Positions 35,334 to 45,990 are shown, counted from the first letter of the stretch. The stretch is DNA of 64,000 nucleotides from Methylobacterium sp. C25 (GCF_021352225.1 NZ_JAAUVI010000007.1:1-64000), one strand, 5' to 3'. Translations and numbers: made by a program. The notes: generated by a model from the sequence alone, not told the origin.

Positions 35334-38300
35334 TCAGAAGGCTTCGCGCAGGCTGCCGCCTTCTTTGGGCCTGTCCTGCAGCCGCTGGAAGGCGCGGCGT
35401 CCGAAGCGCAGGGCGAGGATCGGGGTCAGCACTGCATCGAGCAGCGTCGCGCTGATCAGGCCGCCGAAGATTGTCACGGCGACCGGATGAAGGATCTCCT
35501 TGCCCGGCGCGGTGCCATCGAAGAGCAGCGGCACGAGGGCGATGGCGGCCGCGAGGGCCGTCATCAGGACCGGCGTCATGCGCTCCAGGCTGGCGCGGAT
35601 CACGAGTTCGGGCCCGAGGGTCAGGCCTTCCTCGACTGCGAGGTTCAGCATGTGGCTGACCTTGAGGATGCCGTTCCGCGCCACGATGCCCGTCAGAGTC
35701 ACGAAGCCGATCATCGAGGCGACGGAGAGCGGCAGACCCGTGATCCGGAGAGCCGCGACGCTGCCCAGGATCGCAAGCGGCACGTTGCCCATGATGATCA
35801 AGGCAAGTGCCACCGAGCGGTACCGGCCGTGAAGCAAGGCGAAAACCAGGCTCAGCGAGACCAGTGAGAGCAGGCCGATGGTGCGCGCGGCCTCGCCTTG
35901 CGCCTGATACGTCCCTTCCAGATTCGCGCTGACGCCCTGCGGCAGCTTCGCGGAATCGAGCACGCGATGGATGCCCGCGATGACGGCGGCCATGTCGGTG
36001 CGTCCGTCGGAATTGGCCTGCACGACGATCCGGCGCCGGCCGTTCTCCCGCAGGATCTGGTTGGGCCCGTCGGTCTCACGGATGTCGGCAACCTCGCGCG
36101 CCGGCACCCAGCCGGAGGGCGTCTCGATGAGCAGGTCTCCGAGCGCCTGCGGCGTGCGCCGGGCCTCCGGCAGGCGCAGGGTCACGTCGAAGCGGCGCGG
36201 GCCGTCGGCGATGGTCGAGACGGTGCGGCCGTTGGCCAGCCGGCTGATCGCCTCGACGACGGCCGAGGGCGAAACTCCGTAGAGCGCGGCACGGTTATGA
36301 TCGACGCGGATGTCGAGCTGCGGAATCAGCACTTGGCGCTCGACCTGGAGGTCGCGCAGGCTCGGCACCTCCTTCGACAGGCGCTCGCGTAAGCTCTCGG
36401 CAGAGCTGCGCAGCGTATCGAGATCGTCGCCGAACAGCTTCAGCGCAATCTCGGCGCGCACACCCGAGAGCATGTGCTCGAGCCGGTGCGAGATCGGCTG
36501 CCCGACATTGACGGAGACCGGCAGCACCGCGAGGCGTTCGCGCAGATCCGCTAGCACGGCCTCTCGCTCGCGGCCGGCGGATTTCAGCCGCACCTCGAGA
36601 TCGGACGAGTGCACGCCCTCGGCATGCTCGTCGAGCTCGGCGCGGCCGGTGCGCCGGCCGACCGCTTCGACCTCCGGCACATCGAGCAGCAGGCGCTCGG
36701 CGATGGCTCCGACCCGGCTGCTCTCCGCCAGCGAGATGCCCGGCCGGAAGGTCAGGTTGATGGTGAAGGAGCCCTCGTTGAAAGCCGGCAGGAAGGCGCG
36801 CGGCAGCCTGCTCGCCCCGAATCCCGCAGCCGCGACGGCGATCAGCACCGTGGCGATCAGAAGCACCTGATGCGCGAGCGCTCCGCGCAGGAGCCGGCCA
36901 TAGCCTCGCTTGAGCCAGCGGATCAGCGCGGGCTCGTGGTCGGCGAGGCTTTTCATACCCGGCAGCAGGTAGGAGGCCAGCACCGGTGTCAGCGTCACCG
37001 AGACGAGAAGGCTCGACAGGATCGCGACGATGTAGGCCTGGCCGAGCGGCGCGAAGAGCCGGCCTTCGATGCCCGACAGAGCAAAGAGCGGCACGAAGAC
37101 CAGGACGATGATCGCCGTTGCGTAGACGATTCCCGAGCGCACCTCGGACGAGGCCGAGACGACAACGTCGAAGACGGAGCGCGGCGAGCCGTCCGTCCGG
37201 TTCTCGCGAAGCCGCCTGTAGATGTTCTCGACGTCGACCACCGCGTCGTCGACGAGCTCGCCGATGGCGATGGCCAGGCCGCCAAGTGTCATCGTGTTGA
37301 TCGACAATCCAAAGAGCTTGAACACCACGGCCGTGGCGAGGATCGAAACCGGGATCGCCGTGAGCGAGATCAGCGTCGTGCGCGCGTTCATCAGGAAGGC
37401 GAACAGCACGAGCGAGACGACCGCGATGGCCTCGATCAGCACGCGCTCGACATTGCCCAACGAGGTCTCGATGAAATCCGCCTGCCGAAACAGGATCTTT
37501 TGGGCGTCGATGCCGGCGGGCAGGCTCGGGCCGATTTCCTTCAGCGCGGCTTCGACGCTCTGCGTGAGCCGTACGGTGTCGACGCCCGGCTGCTTCTCGA
37601 TCGAGAGGATCACCGAGGGCTTGCCCATATAGCCGGCGTCGCCCCGCCGCTGTTTGGCGGCGTAGCTCACCTCGGCGACTTGGCGCAGATGGACCCTTCC
37701 CTCCACTGCCGGGTTGCCGGTGCCCGGCAGGTCGGCCGCCGCAGTGGCGCCGTCGGGGCCGGTGGGCACGACGACGTTCTTCAGGTCGTCCAGACTCAGC
37801 GTGCGGCCGACATTGCGGATCAAGATCTCGCGGGCATTGCTGTCTGCGAAGCCGCCACCGGCATTGGTGCCGAAATTGGCGAGTGCGTTGGCGAGCCCCT
37901 GGTTCGTCACGCCGAGCATGCGCATGGCGGCCGGGTTCGGGCTTACCCTGAACTGCCGCACCTCGCCGCCGATCGGGATCACCTGCGCCACCCCAGGGAT
38001 GGAGAGCAGGCGCGGTCTCAGAGTGAAGTCGGCGGTTTCACGCAAAGCCATCGGCGTTGCCGTGTCACTCGTGACGGCGACCAGCAGGATCCCGCCCATG
38101 ATGGAGGCGACGGGCCCCATCGTCGGCTCGACCCCGGTCGGCAGCTCGGCGCGCACCAAAGCGAGCTTCTCCGCGACGAACTGGCGGTCGCGGTAGAGGT
38201 CTGTACCCCAGTCGAACTCGACCGTGACGATCGAGAGTCCGACGCCCGAGACCGAACGCACGCGGCTGACGCCCGGCAGGCCGTTCATACGGCTCTCGAT

Positions 38301-38504
38301 CGGGTAGGTGACGAGTTGCTCGACTTCTCGCGGCGCGTAGCCTTCGGCCTCGGTCATCACCGTGACGGTGGGCCGGTTGAGATCGGGCAGCACGTCCACC
38401 GGCAGCCGCGTCAGCGCAAGGCCGCCGCCGAGCACGAGCGCCGCGCAGAGCGCCAGGACGAGGACGCGGTTGGCGAGAGCAGAGCGGACGAGGAAGGCGA
38501 ACAT
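35334..38504 (-). CDS. Heavy-metal RND efflux pump, CusA/CzcA family
   Basis: A 1056-residue inner-membrane RND protein of the heavy-metal efflux class, with 12 expected membrane helices and two large periplasmic loops. The helix-4 motif [23 protein letters not shown] resembles CusA (AIAIG-x-x-VD) more than CzcA (DFG). The N-terminus [67 protein letters not shown] is standard. It sits between the adaptor gene (2-bp gap) and the DUF305 gene. The metal is most likely Cu or Ag by context; not certain. No outer-membrane channel gene is adjacent. Confidence 0.92.
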   Translation of the reverse strand: MFAFLVRSALANRVLVLALCAALVLGGGLALTRLPVDVLPDLNRPTVTVMTEAEGYAPREVEQLVTYPIESRMNGLPGVSRVRSVSGVGLSIVTVEFDWGTDLYRDRQFVAEKLALVRAELPTGVEPTMGPVASIMGGILLVAVTSDTATPMALRETADFTLRPRLLSIPGVAQVIPIGGEVRQFRVSPNPAAMRMLGVTNQGLANALANFGTNAGGGFADSNAREILIRNVGRTLSLDDLKNVVVPTGPDGATAAADLPGTGNPAVEGRVHLRQVAEVSYAAKQRRGDAGYMGKPSVILSIEKQPGVDTVRLTQSVEAALKEIGPSLPAGIDAQKILFRQADFIETSLGNVERVLIEAIAVVSLVLFAFLMNARTTLISLTAIPVSILATAVVFKLFGLSINTMTLGGLAIAIGELVDDAVVDVENIYRRLRENRTDGSPRSVFDVVVSASSEVRSGIVYATAIIVLVFVPLFALSGIEGRLFAPLGQAYIVAILSSLLVSVTLTPVLASYLLPGMKSLADHEPALIRWLKRGYGRLLRGALAHQVLLIATVLIAVAAAGFGASRLPRAFLPAFNEGSFTINLTFRPGISLAESSRVGAIAERLLLDVPEVEAVGRRTGRAELDEHAEGVHSSDLEVRLKSAGREREAVLADLRERLAVLPVSVNVGQPISHRLEHMLSGVRAEIALKLFGDDLDTLRSSAESLRERLSKEVPSLRDLQVERQVLIPQLDIRVDHNRAALYGVSPSAVVEAISRLANGRTVSTIADGPRRFDVTLRLPEARRTPQALGDLLIETPSGWVPAREVADIRETDGPNQILRENGRRRIVVQANSDGRTDMAAVIAGIHRVLDSAKLPQGVSANLEGTYQAQGEAARTIGLLSLVSLSLVFALLHGRYRSVALALIIMGNVPLAILGSVAALRITGLPLSVASMIGFVTLTGIVARNGILKVSHMLNLAVEEGLTLGPELVIRASLERMTPVLMTALAAAIALVPLLFDGTAPGKEILHPVAVTIFGGLISATLLDAVLTPILALRFGRRAFQRLQDRPKEGGSLREAF

Positions 38505-38506
38505 CG

Positions 38507-40186
38507 TCAGCGCACCTGATCCAGCAGCTCGGCGCCCTGCGTCACGATTCGCCGACCCGGCGGTAGCCCACTCGCCACCAGTACCCGCTCGGCATCGAGC
38601 GGCTCGACCTTCACCGGCCGCGGCTCGAAACGCTCGGCCGAGACGTGCTCGTAGACGACGGCGCCGCCGTCCGAGCGGATCACACTCGCCCTGGGAAGGG
38701 CGAGTCCGTTAGCAGTGGCGCCGGTCGGGGCGAGGACCGTGACGAACTGGCCGAGGCGCACACCCTCGCCGCCAGCGGTGATGGCGAACTGCACCGGCAC
38801 CGCTTGGGCACGGTCGGCGAGTCCGGCGCCGCGGTAGGCAAGCGTGAGCGTGCGGCCGTCCGGGAGCCGCGCGCCTGCCATGGCGTCGGGCTCCAGCACC
38901 TCGAAGCTCAGGGCCTCCACGTAAAGCCGGTCGGGATCGACGACCCGAAACACCATGGTGCCGGGATTGGCCATCTGGCCCGCCGTCGCCGCGCGCTCGG
39001 CCACCACGCCGTCGACTGGCGCGATCAGATCCTCGGGTTGGCGGCGAATGGTATCGAGGGCGCTGCGGCGGTCCTTCAGGCCGGTCAGCTCGGCGCGGGC
39101 ATCGTCGAGAGCGGTCTGCGCGACGGCGCCGCTTGGCGCGAGCTTCTCGTAGCGGGCGACGCGGCGGCCGACGATGGCGATCTGCTGATCGAGATCGCCC
39201 TGGGTCTGGCGCATGTCGGAAGCGTCGACGGCCTGGACCGGCGGCGTGACGGTGGCGAGCACGTCACCCTTGCGTACCCGCGCACCGAGATTCGGAAAGC
39301 CGCCGGGCGGCGCCGATAGGCGTCCGCCTACCGAAGATTGCACGACGCCGCTGGCATTCGGGTCGGCGATCACCCGGCCCGGCAGCTCGACGCTGCGCCG
39401 ATGGCTGGCCTCGGTGGTGACGTTGGTGCGAAGCGTCAGGAGATGCTGTGTCGACTTCGGCACGAAGATCGAACCGTCCGGCATCCGCCGCGCTTGTTCG
39501 AAGACGGTGCTCGGCGCGACGAGCGCCGCCCCCCTCACCTCCGGCGCCGCCGGCTCGTGACCCTCATGGGCGATCGCTGCGCCGCCGATCAGAACCGTCA
39601 GCGTCAGCGCCAGCACTGCCAGTGCGGGGAGCATGCGCTTTGTCCGGAGCAGCATGATCGTCGCGAGGCCAAGCAGGAAGCCGCCGCCGAGCGCGCCCAT
39701 CAGGCCCTGATGCCCGAGATGCTCGCGGATCTCGGCGATCAGCGGGAAAGACTCGGTTTGCGCCGTCGCGGCGAGCGGACTGGCCGCAGTCGGCAGGTCG
39801 AGATCGATCGTCAGCGTCTCCTCGACACCGCCCACCTTCACCGTAACGGCCAGATCGCGATGGCCTCCGGCCGCCAGCCAAGGCGCATCGATGCGGTAGC
39901 TGCCATCGGCCTGCGGCTTCGCCTCGACGAATCCCTCCGGTGTCTCGACGTCGATATCCGCGCCCGCCACCGGCACGTTCGTCGCGAAGTCGTCGAGATA
40001 AAGAACGAGAGCGCTGCCGCGCGGGATCGCGACGAGCTCGAAGCGCTGCGAGGCGGCCTCGGCACGCGGCCCGACATGAGCGGGCGGAGCCGGTTCGTCG
40101 CCGTGGTCGTGGCCCTCGTGGGCCGAGGTGGGATGCAGCCCGAGAACGGCGAGCGCACACAGCGCTGCCGCGAAACGACGGAACAT
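38507..40186 (-). CDS. RND efflux adaptor with an extra N-terminal His-rich membrane module
   Basis: A 559-residue protein. The C-terminal two thirds is a CusB/CzcB-type periplasmic adaptor ([44 protein letters not shown], then a coiled-coil hairpin and a barrel). The first 215 residues are unusual: a signal segment, His-rich EGHDHGDEP, a beta domain like FixH/CopC-type periplasmic folds (residues 45-130), one helix near 165-185, another near 190-205, then a second His cluster AHEGHEP. Thus two metal-binding histidine patches flank an extra domain. It is the second gene of the left metal-efflux operon. Confidence 0.87.
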   Translation of the reverse strand: MFRRFAAALCALAVLGLHPTSAHEGHDHGDEPAPPAHVGPRAEAASQRFELVAIPRGSALVLYLDDFATNVPVAGADIDVETPEGFVEAKPQADGSYRIDAPWLAAGGHRDLAVTVKVGGVEETLTIDLDLPTAASPLAATAQTESFPLIAEIREHLGHQGLMGALGGGFLLGLATIMLLRTKRMLPALAVLALTLTVLIGGAAIAHEGHEPAAPEVRGAALVAPSTVFEQARRMPDGSIFVPKSTQHLLTLRTNVTTEASHRRSVELPGRVIADPNASGVVQSSVGGRLSAPPGGFPNLGARVRKGDVLATVTPPVQAVDASDMRQTQGDLDQQIAIVGRRVARYEKLAPSGAVAQTALDDARAELTGLKDRRSALDTIRRQPEDLIAPVDGVVAERAATAGQMANPGTMVFRVVDPDRLYVEALSFEVLEPDAMAGARLPDGRTLTLAYRGAGLADRAQAVPVQFAITAGGEGVRLGQFVTVLAPTGATANGLALPRASVIRSDGGAVVYEHVSAERFEPRPVKVEPLDAERVLVASGLPPGRRIVTQGAELLDQVR

Positions 40187-40252
40187 GATGGAAGACCTTC
40201 ACCGGAGGGGTGCCGCTGGCGGCGCAAGGATGCGCCGGCCGAGCAGCAGGGC

Positions 40253-40639
40253 TCAGGCGAAGGGTCTGGGTGGCTCGGGTAGCGCCTCTGGCACGATGCC
40301 GGAGAGACCTGCCAGGTCTCGGCTGGGCGCGCGGGCCGATGTCATGGGCGGAAGCGCCGCAGCAACGCCGGTCGGCGTGAGACCGGTGGCAAAACAGCAC
40401 GAGCCGTGGTGGCCGCCGGCCGCGCAGGACGGGCAATCACACTCGGCTCCCGTCTCCGACTGAATCACTGAAGTGTGGATGTCGACCTGCGAAGGTGTGG
40501 CATGCGTCGCGTGTCCGCCCATCGGCGTCACCGCATGGCCGCGGCCGTCATGCGCCTGCGCCGAGGACGGCGACAGCGACACGGCGATCGTGGCGATCGC
40601 CATAGCGAGCAGCAGCGCGATTTGCCGGACCAGGGTCAT
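40253..40639 (-). CDS. Exported Cys/His-rich small protein at head of metal-efflux operon
   Basis: A 128-residue protein with a signal peptide (ending near AQA-H), His-rich HDGRGH and GGHATHATP, and a cluster ECDCPSCAAGGHHGSCC. It ends in LPEPPRPFA, a tail seen in small proteins preceding CusBA-like genes. It probably binds metal in the periplasm, either as a chaperone or a buffer; no enzyme motif is visible. It is the first gene of the left operon, divergent from the right RND operon, and the 204-bp gap between them contains repeated elements. Confidence 0.7.
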   Translation of the reverse strand: MTLVRQIALLLAMAIATIAVSLSPSSAQAHDGRGHAVTPMGGHATHATPSQVDIHTSVIQSETGAECDCPSCAAGGHHGSCCFATGLTPTGVAAALPPMTSARAPSRDLAGLSGIVPEALPEPPRPFA

Positions 40640-40721
40640 GACCGTGACTGGGTATCATGAACCGCGCCGTTGAAACAGAGCACGGCCGCGCCGCCGCCAG
40701 ACGACGCCTAAGATTGCGCGA

Positions 40722-40760
40722 ACCGGGATAATTTGGTGGCAAATACCGGGATAAAATGGT
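40722..40760. promoter_or_regulatory. Tandem repeat in the divergent metal-efflux promoter
   Basis: ACCGGGATAATTTGGT (40722-40737) and ACCGGGATAAAATGGT (40745-40760) are 14/16 identical and spaced 23 bp. Each has ACC...GGT ends in inverted orientation (ACC-N10-GGT; the second copy extends to TACC-N10-GGTA). They lie between the two divergent RND operons and probably bind a regulator that controls one or both. Confidence 0.65.
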
Positions 40761-40843
40761 AATCGGATCGCTGCATTAGAACGGCTTACACAGGGCGCGC
40801 GCGTGGTTCGCTTGGGGGAGCATCGAACCATGGCAGTTGGCTC

Positions 40844-41950
40844 ATGACGTCGCGTGGTCGTCGCAGATCCAGTGTGGCATGGGTCGTGGGCCTGTTGCTG
40901 CTCGTCGCGCTTGCCGTCCTGTCGTGGCCCCAGCTCGAAAGTTCGCTCGCGCCGAAACTGGCTGGCTTTTTTGCGCAGAACAAGCCGGGTGCAGCCAAGG
41001 TCGAGCCCCAGCGCCCGCTGCTGCTGGCGACGCGCACTGCCATCGAGGGCGGCCGCGTCGTAGTGAAACTCTCCGACGACGAGCGCGCGCGCATGGGTGT
41101 GAAGACGGCACGGCTCTCGCCTGCCGCGCATCGCACCGAGATCCAGGCCTATGGTAGCGTCCTCGACATTGCGCGCATCACCGACCTGACCAATTCCTAC
41201 GCCAGCGCCAAGGCTGCGCTGCAGACGGCCCAGGCGCGAGCCGAGGTCTCGCGGAGTGCCTACACACGGGCGAAGAGCCTCGGGCAGTACGCCACGCAGG
41301 TGCAGGTTGAGACGTCAGAGGGCACTTTCCGCACCGATGAGGCGGCGCTGACGGCAGCGCAATCCCAGGTGCGTACGCTCGCCGCGACGGCGCAGCAGGA
41401 ATGGGGCGCAGTGCTCGGCAAGGCGATCGTTGAGCGTACGCCTGCCGTGACGCGGCTGATCGAGCGCACCGACTTCCTGGTGCAGGTCACGCTGCCGCCG
41501 GGCGAGACCCTGAAGGGCGAGCCGGGCGCTGCCTTCGCCGAGGTGCCGCCGCAGAGCGATCGCGTGGCGCTGCGCTACGTCTCGGCCGCGACCCGTACCG
41601 ACCAGCGCATCCAGGGCCTGAGTTATTTCTACGTGGTGTCCGGTGACAGCGGGCTTCTGCCGGGCATGAGCACGCTGGCCTTCCTGACCTCCGACAAGAT
41701 CGCCAACGGCATCGCCGTGCCCGAGAGCGCCGTGGTGCACTGGCAGGGCAATGCCTGGATCTATCGCGCCGTCGGCGACGATAGCTTCGCCCGCCACGCC
41801 CTCAAACCCGATACACCGATGGCCGACGATGCCTACGTCGTCGGTGATATCGAGGCGCCGACCGAGGTCGTGGTGACCGGGCCGCAGGCTGTGCTCTCGG
41901 AAGAGGTGAAGACACAGAGCCAGGCGACCGGCGACGCCGACGACGATTGA
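40844..41950 (+). CDS. RND/HlyD-type periplasmic adaptor protein
   Basis: A 368-residue membrane fusion protein. One N-terminal anchor helix (residues 11-28), then a beta segment RVVVKLSDDERARMGVKTARL, a helical hairpin (about 120-190), and the barrel and proximal domains with IANGIAVPESAVVHWQGNAWIY. It has no His-rich region, unlike the left adaptor. The lipoyl-like domain is short. Its stop codon overlaps the start of the following RND pump gene, so the two are coupled. Substrate is unknown. Confidence 0.85.
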   Translation: MTSRGRRRSSVAWVVGLLLLVALAVLSWPQLESSLAPKLAGFFAQNKPGAAKVEPQRPLLLATRTAIEGGRVVVKLSDDERARMGVKTARLSPAAHRTEIQAYGSVLDIARITDLTNSYASAKAALQTAQARAEVSRSAYTRAKSLGQYATQVQVETSEGTFRTDEAALTAAQSQVRTLAATAQQEWGAVLGKAIVERTPAVTRLIERTDFLVQVTLPPGETLKGEPGAAFAEVPPQSDRVALRYVSAATRTDQRIQGLSYFYVVSGDSGLLPGMSTLAFLTSDKIANGIAVPESAVVHWQGNAWIYRAVGDDSFARHALKPDTPMADDAYVVGDIEAPTEVVVTGPQAVLSEEVKTQSQATGDADDD

Positions 41951-44900
41951 GCACGCTCCCCGTGACGCCCGACCATCACGGCCCGCAGGCCGCTCTTGTC
42001 GCCTTCGCCGTGCGCCGGCCCGGCATCGTGCTGGCGCTGGCCCTGGCGCTCGCCGTCTACGGCATCCTCGGCTTGAGACAGGCGAAATTCGACGTTTTCC
42101 CGGAATTCGCGCCGCCCACCGTGACGGTGCAGACCGAGGCACCAGGCCTCAACCCGGAACAGGTCGAGGTGCTGGTGACGCAGGCGGTCGAGGTCGCGCT
42201 GAGCGGGCTGCCGGGCCTCGCCACCATGCGCTCGAACTCGATCCAGGGTCTCTCGGTGATCACTGTGACCTTCGGGGGGCGCAGCGATATCTACCGCGTG
42301 CGCCAGCTCGTCACGGAGCGTCTCGCGACGCTCGCCGGTCGCTTGCCCCAGGGCGTCCTGACACCGGCCATGACCGCGCTGACCTCCTCGACTAGTTCCG
42401 TGCTCCTCGTCGGCCTGACGTCGGACACACGCTCGCTCATGGACGTGCGCACCGTCGCCGACTGGCGCGTACGGCTTCGGCTGCTCGCGGCTCCCGGCGT
42501 CGGCGAAGTGCTGGTCTATGGCGGCGACGTGCGCTCGTTCCAGATCCAGGTCAGGCCGAAGGATCTGATCCGCTTCCGCATCGGCATGAACGACGTGCTG
42601 GCGGCTGGCCGCAAGGCGACGGGCGTGCGCGGGGCCGGCTTCGTCGACACGATCAACCAGCGCATCACGCTGCAGACCGAGGGACAATCGCTGACGCCGG
42701 ACGAGGTGGCGCGCACGGTCCTCGTCAACGAGGGCGGCGCCAGCGTGGTGCTCGGCGACGTTGCCGACGTGGTGGCCGCGCCGGAACCTGCGATCAGCGC
42801 GGCCTCCGTCGACGGCCGGCCCGGGGTGCTGCTGATGGTGGGCGCGCAGGTCGGAGCCAACACGCTCGACGTGACCGAGAAGGTCGAGACTGCGCTTGCC
42901 GAACTGCGCCCGGCGCTGGAGCGCGACGGGATGACCTTGCGCGCTGACCTGTTTCGTCCGGCCAACTTCGTCTCGGTAGCCACCGAGAACGTCGTGCAGG
43001 CACTGGCGCTCGGCGGAGCGCTCGTCGTCGTCGTGCTCTTCATCTTCCTGCTCGACTGGCGCACGGCCTTGATCAGCGCCGTGGCGATCCCGCTCTCGCT
43101 GATCAGTGCCGTGCTGGTGCTGCAGCTCCTTGGGGAGAGCCTGAACACCATGACGCTCGGCGGCCTCGCCATCGCCATCGGCGAGGTGGTGGACGACGCA
43201 GTGATCGGCGTCGAGAACGTCGTGCGCCGTCTTCGCGAGAACCGGCGATCCGCCACGCCCGCGAAAGAGCCGCGCGTGATTCTCGACGCGATCCTCGAGG
43301 TGCGCGTCTCGGTCGCCTACGCCACCTTTGCGGTGCTGCTCGTCTTCCTGCCAGTGATCGCACTGACCGGCGTACCCGGCCGGCTCTTCGGCCCGCTCGC
43401 CATCGCCTACATCCTCGCGGTGCTGGCCTCGCTCGCCACGGCGCTGACGGTCACGCCGGCCCTGTCGCGCCTGCTGCTCGCCGGCCGCAAGACCCTGCCG
43501 ACGCGCGATCCGCCGGTGATGCGCGGCGCCCGCGCCATCTACACACGGTTGCTCTCACGCATCGACCGGCATCCGGGGATCATGATCACGGGCGCGCTGC
43601 TGACCACGCTGGCAGGAGCGGCAGCCGTGCCGTTCTTCGGTGGAGCTTTCCTGCCCGATCTCAAGGAAGGCCACCTCATCCTGCACATGGCCGCGGCGCC
43701 GGGCACCTCGCTGCAGGAATCGCTCCGCCTCGGCTCACACATCACCGACGGCCTGAGGGCCGTGCCCGGCGTGCGCGCTGTCGCCCAGCAGATCGGCCGG
43801 GCCGAAGCCGGCTATGACGTCGGCGGCCCACAGGACAGTGAGATCCACATCGACCTGCAGCCCGGATTGGACGGAGTTGCGCAGGATCGCGCTCAGGCCG
43901 GCATCCGTGCGCTGATGGCGGCGACGCCCGGCGCCAGCTTCTCGCTCAAGACTTTCCTGACGGAGCGCATCGAGGAGACCGTCTCGGGCTTCACCGCGCC
44001 GGTCGTCGTGCAGGTCTATGGCAGCGATCTCGACAAGATCGAGGCCGCTTCCCGTGACGTCGCCCGCGAACTCGCCGAGGTGCACGGCGCGGCCGATGTC
44101 CAGCAGCGCTCGCCCGCCGGACTGCCGCAGATCAATGTCGGCCTGCGCGCGAACGACCTGCGCCACTGGGGCCTCGATGCCATCGAAGTCCTGGAGATCG
44201 TCCGCACGGCCTATCAGGGCGACACCGTCGGCCAGGCCTACGAGGGCAACGCCGTCTTCAACGTCATCGTCATCCTGGACCGCGCTACGCGCGCAAAGCT
44301 CGCGACGGTGGGTGATCTACCGCTGAAGACGCCGAGCGGCAGCTACATCCGTCTGGCCCAGGTTGCCGATGTCTACGAGACCTCGGGCCGCTACGCCGTA
44401 CAGCATGCCGGCGCCCAGCGTGTGCGCACGGTGACCGCCAACGTCGAGGGCCGCGACGTCGCCTCCTTCGTGGCGGCGGCCAAGCGCAAGATCGCGCGCT
44501 CGGTGAAGCTGCCGCCGGGCGTCTATGTCGGCTTCGAGGGCGCCGCCGAGGCGCAGGCGCGGGCTCGCCAGGATCTGATTCTGTATTCTGGACTTGCCGC
44601 GCTCGGTATCCTGCTGCTGCTCGCCGTCGTCACCGGTTCCTGGCGCAACCTCGCCATCGTGCTGGCCAACATGCCCTTCGCCTTCGTCGGCGGGGTCCTC
44701 ATGGTCGGGCTGACGGGGGCCGTGGTCTCGCTCGGCTCGATCGTCGGATTCGTGACCTTGTTCGGAATCAGCCTGCGCAACAGCATCATGATGATCGCCC
44801 ATTACGAGCATCTCGTCGCCATCGAGGGCCGAACCTGGGATCGCGCGACCTGCGTGGAGGGCGCGGCGGACCGGCTCGTACCGATTCTGATGACCTCGCT

Positions 44901-45078
44901 CGTCACCGGGCTCGGCCTGCTTCCGCTGGCGCTCGGGGCGGGTGAGCCTGGCCGCGAAATCGAAGGTCCGATGGCGATCGTGATTCTGGGAGGTTTGGCG
45001 AGTTCGACGATCCTCAACCTACTGATCTTGCCATCGCTTTCACTGCGCTTCGGCCGTTTCCTGCCGTCTTGTTGCTGA
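41947..45078 (+). CDS. Second heavy-metal-class RND efflux pump
   Basis: A 1043-residue RND transporter of the HME class, clearly different in sequence from the left pump. The helix-4 motif is [27 protein letters not shown]. The N-terminus FAVRRPGIVLALALALAVYGILGLRQAKFDVFPEFAPPTVTVQTEAPGL and the region TVTPALSRLLLAGRK are family-typical. The start appears to be TTG 41947, overlapping the adaptor stop (TTGA); GTG 41962 is an alternative. There is no outer-membrane factor gene nearby. The FPEFAPP motif suggests metal or organic-acid substrates as in related pumps, without proof. Confidence 0.88.
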   Translation: MSTLPVTPDHHGPQAALVAFAVRRPGIVLALALALAVYGILGLRQAKFDVFPEFAPPTVTVQTEAPGLNPEQVEVLVTQAVEVALSGLPGLATMRSNSIQGLSVITVTFGGRSDIYRVRQLVTERLATLAGRLPQGVLTPAMTALTSSTSSVLLVGLTSDTRSLMDVRTVADWRVRLRLLAAPGVGEVLVYGGDVRSFQIQVRPKDLIRFRIGMNDVLAAGRKATGVRGAGFVDTINQRITLQTEGQSLTPDEVARTVLVNEGGASVVLGDVADVVAAPEPAISAASVDGRPGVLLMVGAQVGANTLDVTEKVETALAELRPALERDGMTLRADLFRPANFVSVATENVVQALALGGALVVVVLFIFLLDWRTALISAVAIPLSLISAVLVLQLLGESLNTMTLGGLAIAIGEVVDDAVIGVENVVRRLRENRRSATPAKEPRVILDAILEVRVSVAYATFAVLLVFLPVIALTGVPGRLFGPLAIAYILAVLASLATALTVTPALSRLLLAGRKTLPTRDPPVMRGARAIYTRLLSRIDRHPGIMITGALLTTLAGAAAVPFFGGAFLPDLKEGHLILHMAAAPGTSLQESLRLGSHITDGLRAVPGVRAVAQQIGRAEAGYDVGGPQDSEIHIDLQPGLDGVAQDRAQAGIRALMAATPGASFSLKTFLTERIEETVSGFTAPVVVQVYGSDLDKIEAASRDVARELAEVHGAADVQQRSPAGLPQINVGLRANDLRHWGLDAIEVLEIVRTAYQGDTVGQAYEGNAVFNVIVILDRATRAKLATVGDLPLKTPSGSYIRLAQVADVYETSGRYAVQHAGAQRVRTVTANVEGRDVASFVAAAKRKIARSVKLPPGVYVGFEGAAEAQARARQDLILYSGLAALGILLLLAVVTGSWRNLAIVLANMPFAFVGGVLMVGLTGAVVSLGSIVGFVTLFGISLRNSIMMIAHYEHLVAIEGRTWDRATCVEGAADRLVPILMTSLVTGLGLLPLALGAGEPGREIEGPMAIVILGGLASSTILNLLILPSLSLRFGRFLPSCC

Positions 45079-45459
45079 ATCCGCATTGCTAGGCGCCTTC
45101 GAAGACACTGTTGCCCCTGCCTGCTAGCCGCCCCGCATTCACTTCAATTTGATCGAGAAGTCCCCGAGTGCACGCAGATCAGGCAACGATCTGTCGAAAT
45201 GACTTTTGCCCCCTGCTGCGCGTCGATCACATTGAATTGATCGCCGATACTAACCTTCTGGGTGCGCGGTATGCATATCGCTCCATTCACTGAGAAAAAA
45301 GCCGGGAGACTTCAGGTCGTTCCCGCCTGGCATGAGCTGTGTTCTACGTTGCATTTCGTAGAGTTGCTGGACTTGTTATGGTCTTCGAGGATACTCGCTT
45401 GATTTCCGGCATCATTTGTATGATCTTGCCGTCAGGGGGCAATCAACCGGACCGTGGAC
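45079..45459. other. AT-enriched leader region of mucR
   Basis: A 381-bp gap without a credible gene, lower in GC than its surroundings and rich in A/T tracts. MucR proteins bind AT-rich DNA and control their own genes, so this may hold autoregulatory sites. The motifs CAATTTGATCGA (45144) and GAATTGATCGCC (45235) are similar but not clearly significant. Confidence 0.4.
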
Positions 45460-45939
45460 ATGGCAGAAGAACAACAGACAGTGAACTCAGACTTCGTTAC
45501 GCTCGCAGGTGACATCGTTTCCGCCTACGTATCGAAGAACTCATTGCCAGCCGCGGATCTTCCGGCCCTGATCGGCAGTGTCCACGCGGCCCTGATCGGC
45601 CTGTCTGGCAGTGTCGAGGCAGCGCCCGTCGCCGAGAGTGTCGAGAAGCCGTCCTCGGGTCAGGTGCGCAAGTCGATCACGCCCGACGCGATCATCAGCT
45701 TCATCGACGGCAAGGCTTACAAGACCATGAAGCGCCATCTCGGCACGCATGGCCTCGACCCGCATTCCTATCGCCAGCGTTACGGTCTGCCGAGCGACTA
45801 CCCGATGGTTGCGCCCAATTACGCCGCACAGCGCTCCGCGCTCGCCAAGTCGATCGGCCTCGGCCGTCCGGGCGGACGTATTCCGGAAGAAGAGATCGTC
45901 GAGGAGCCCAAGGCTCGCGGTCGCCGCAAGGTCGCCTGA
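45460..45939 (+). CDS. mucR: MucR/Ros-family transcriptional regulator (zinc-lacking type)
   Basis: A 159-residue regulator of surface polysaccharide, motility and cell-cycle genes in Hyphomicrobiales. An N-terminal oligomerisation region is followed by the Ros/MucR DNA-binding domain: SITPDAIISFIDGKAYKTMKRHLGTHGLDPHSYRQRYGLPSDYPMVAPNYAAQRS. The usual zinc-ligand cysteine (C-LEDGK) is replaced by Phe in SFIDGK, so only the histidines of the finger remain, as in the zinc-independent MucR homologues described in Mesorhizobium. ATG 45460 is preferred; GTG 45454 is just upstream. Confidence 0.92.
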   Translation: MAEEQQTVNSDFVTLAGDIVSAYVSKNSLPAADLPALIGSVHAALIGLSGSVEAAPVAESVEKPSSGQVRKSITPDAIISFIDGKAYKTMKRHLGTHGLDPHSYRQRYGLPSDYPMVAPNYAAQRSALAKSIGLGRPGGRIPEEEIVEEPKARGRRKVA

Positions 45940-45990
45940 CGCGCCGGACGTATATTGGTCGTCCGCTGAAGTAACAGACAGACGATCGTG

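Noticed and set aside
36609..38519. 636-aa plus-strand open frame opposite the RND pump
   Set aside because: Charged, low-complexity antisense shadow of the CusA-like gene, which has all family motifs on the minus strand.
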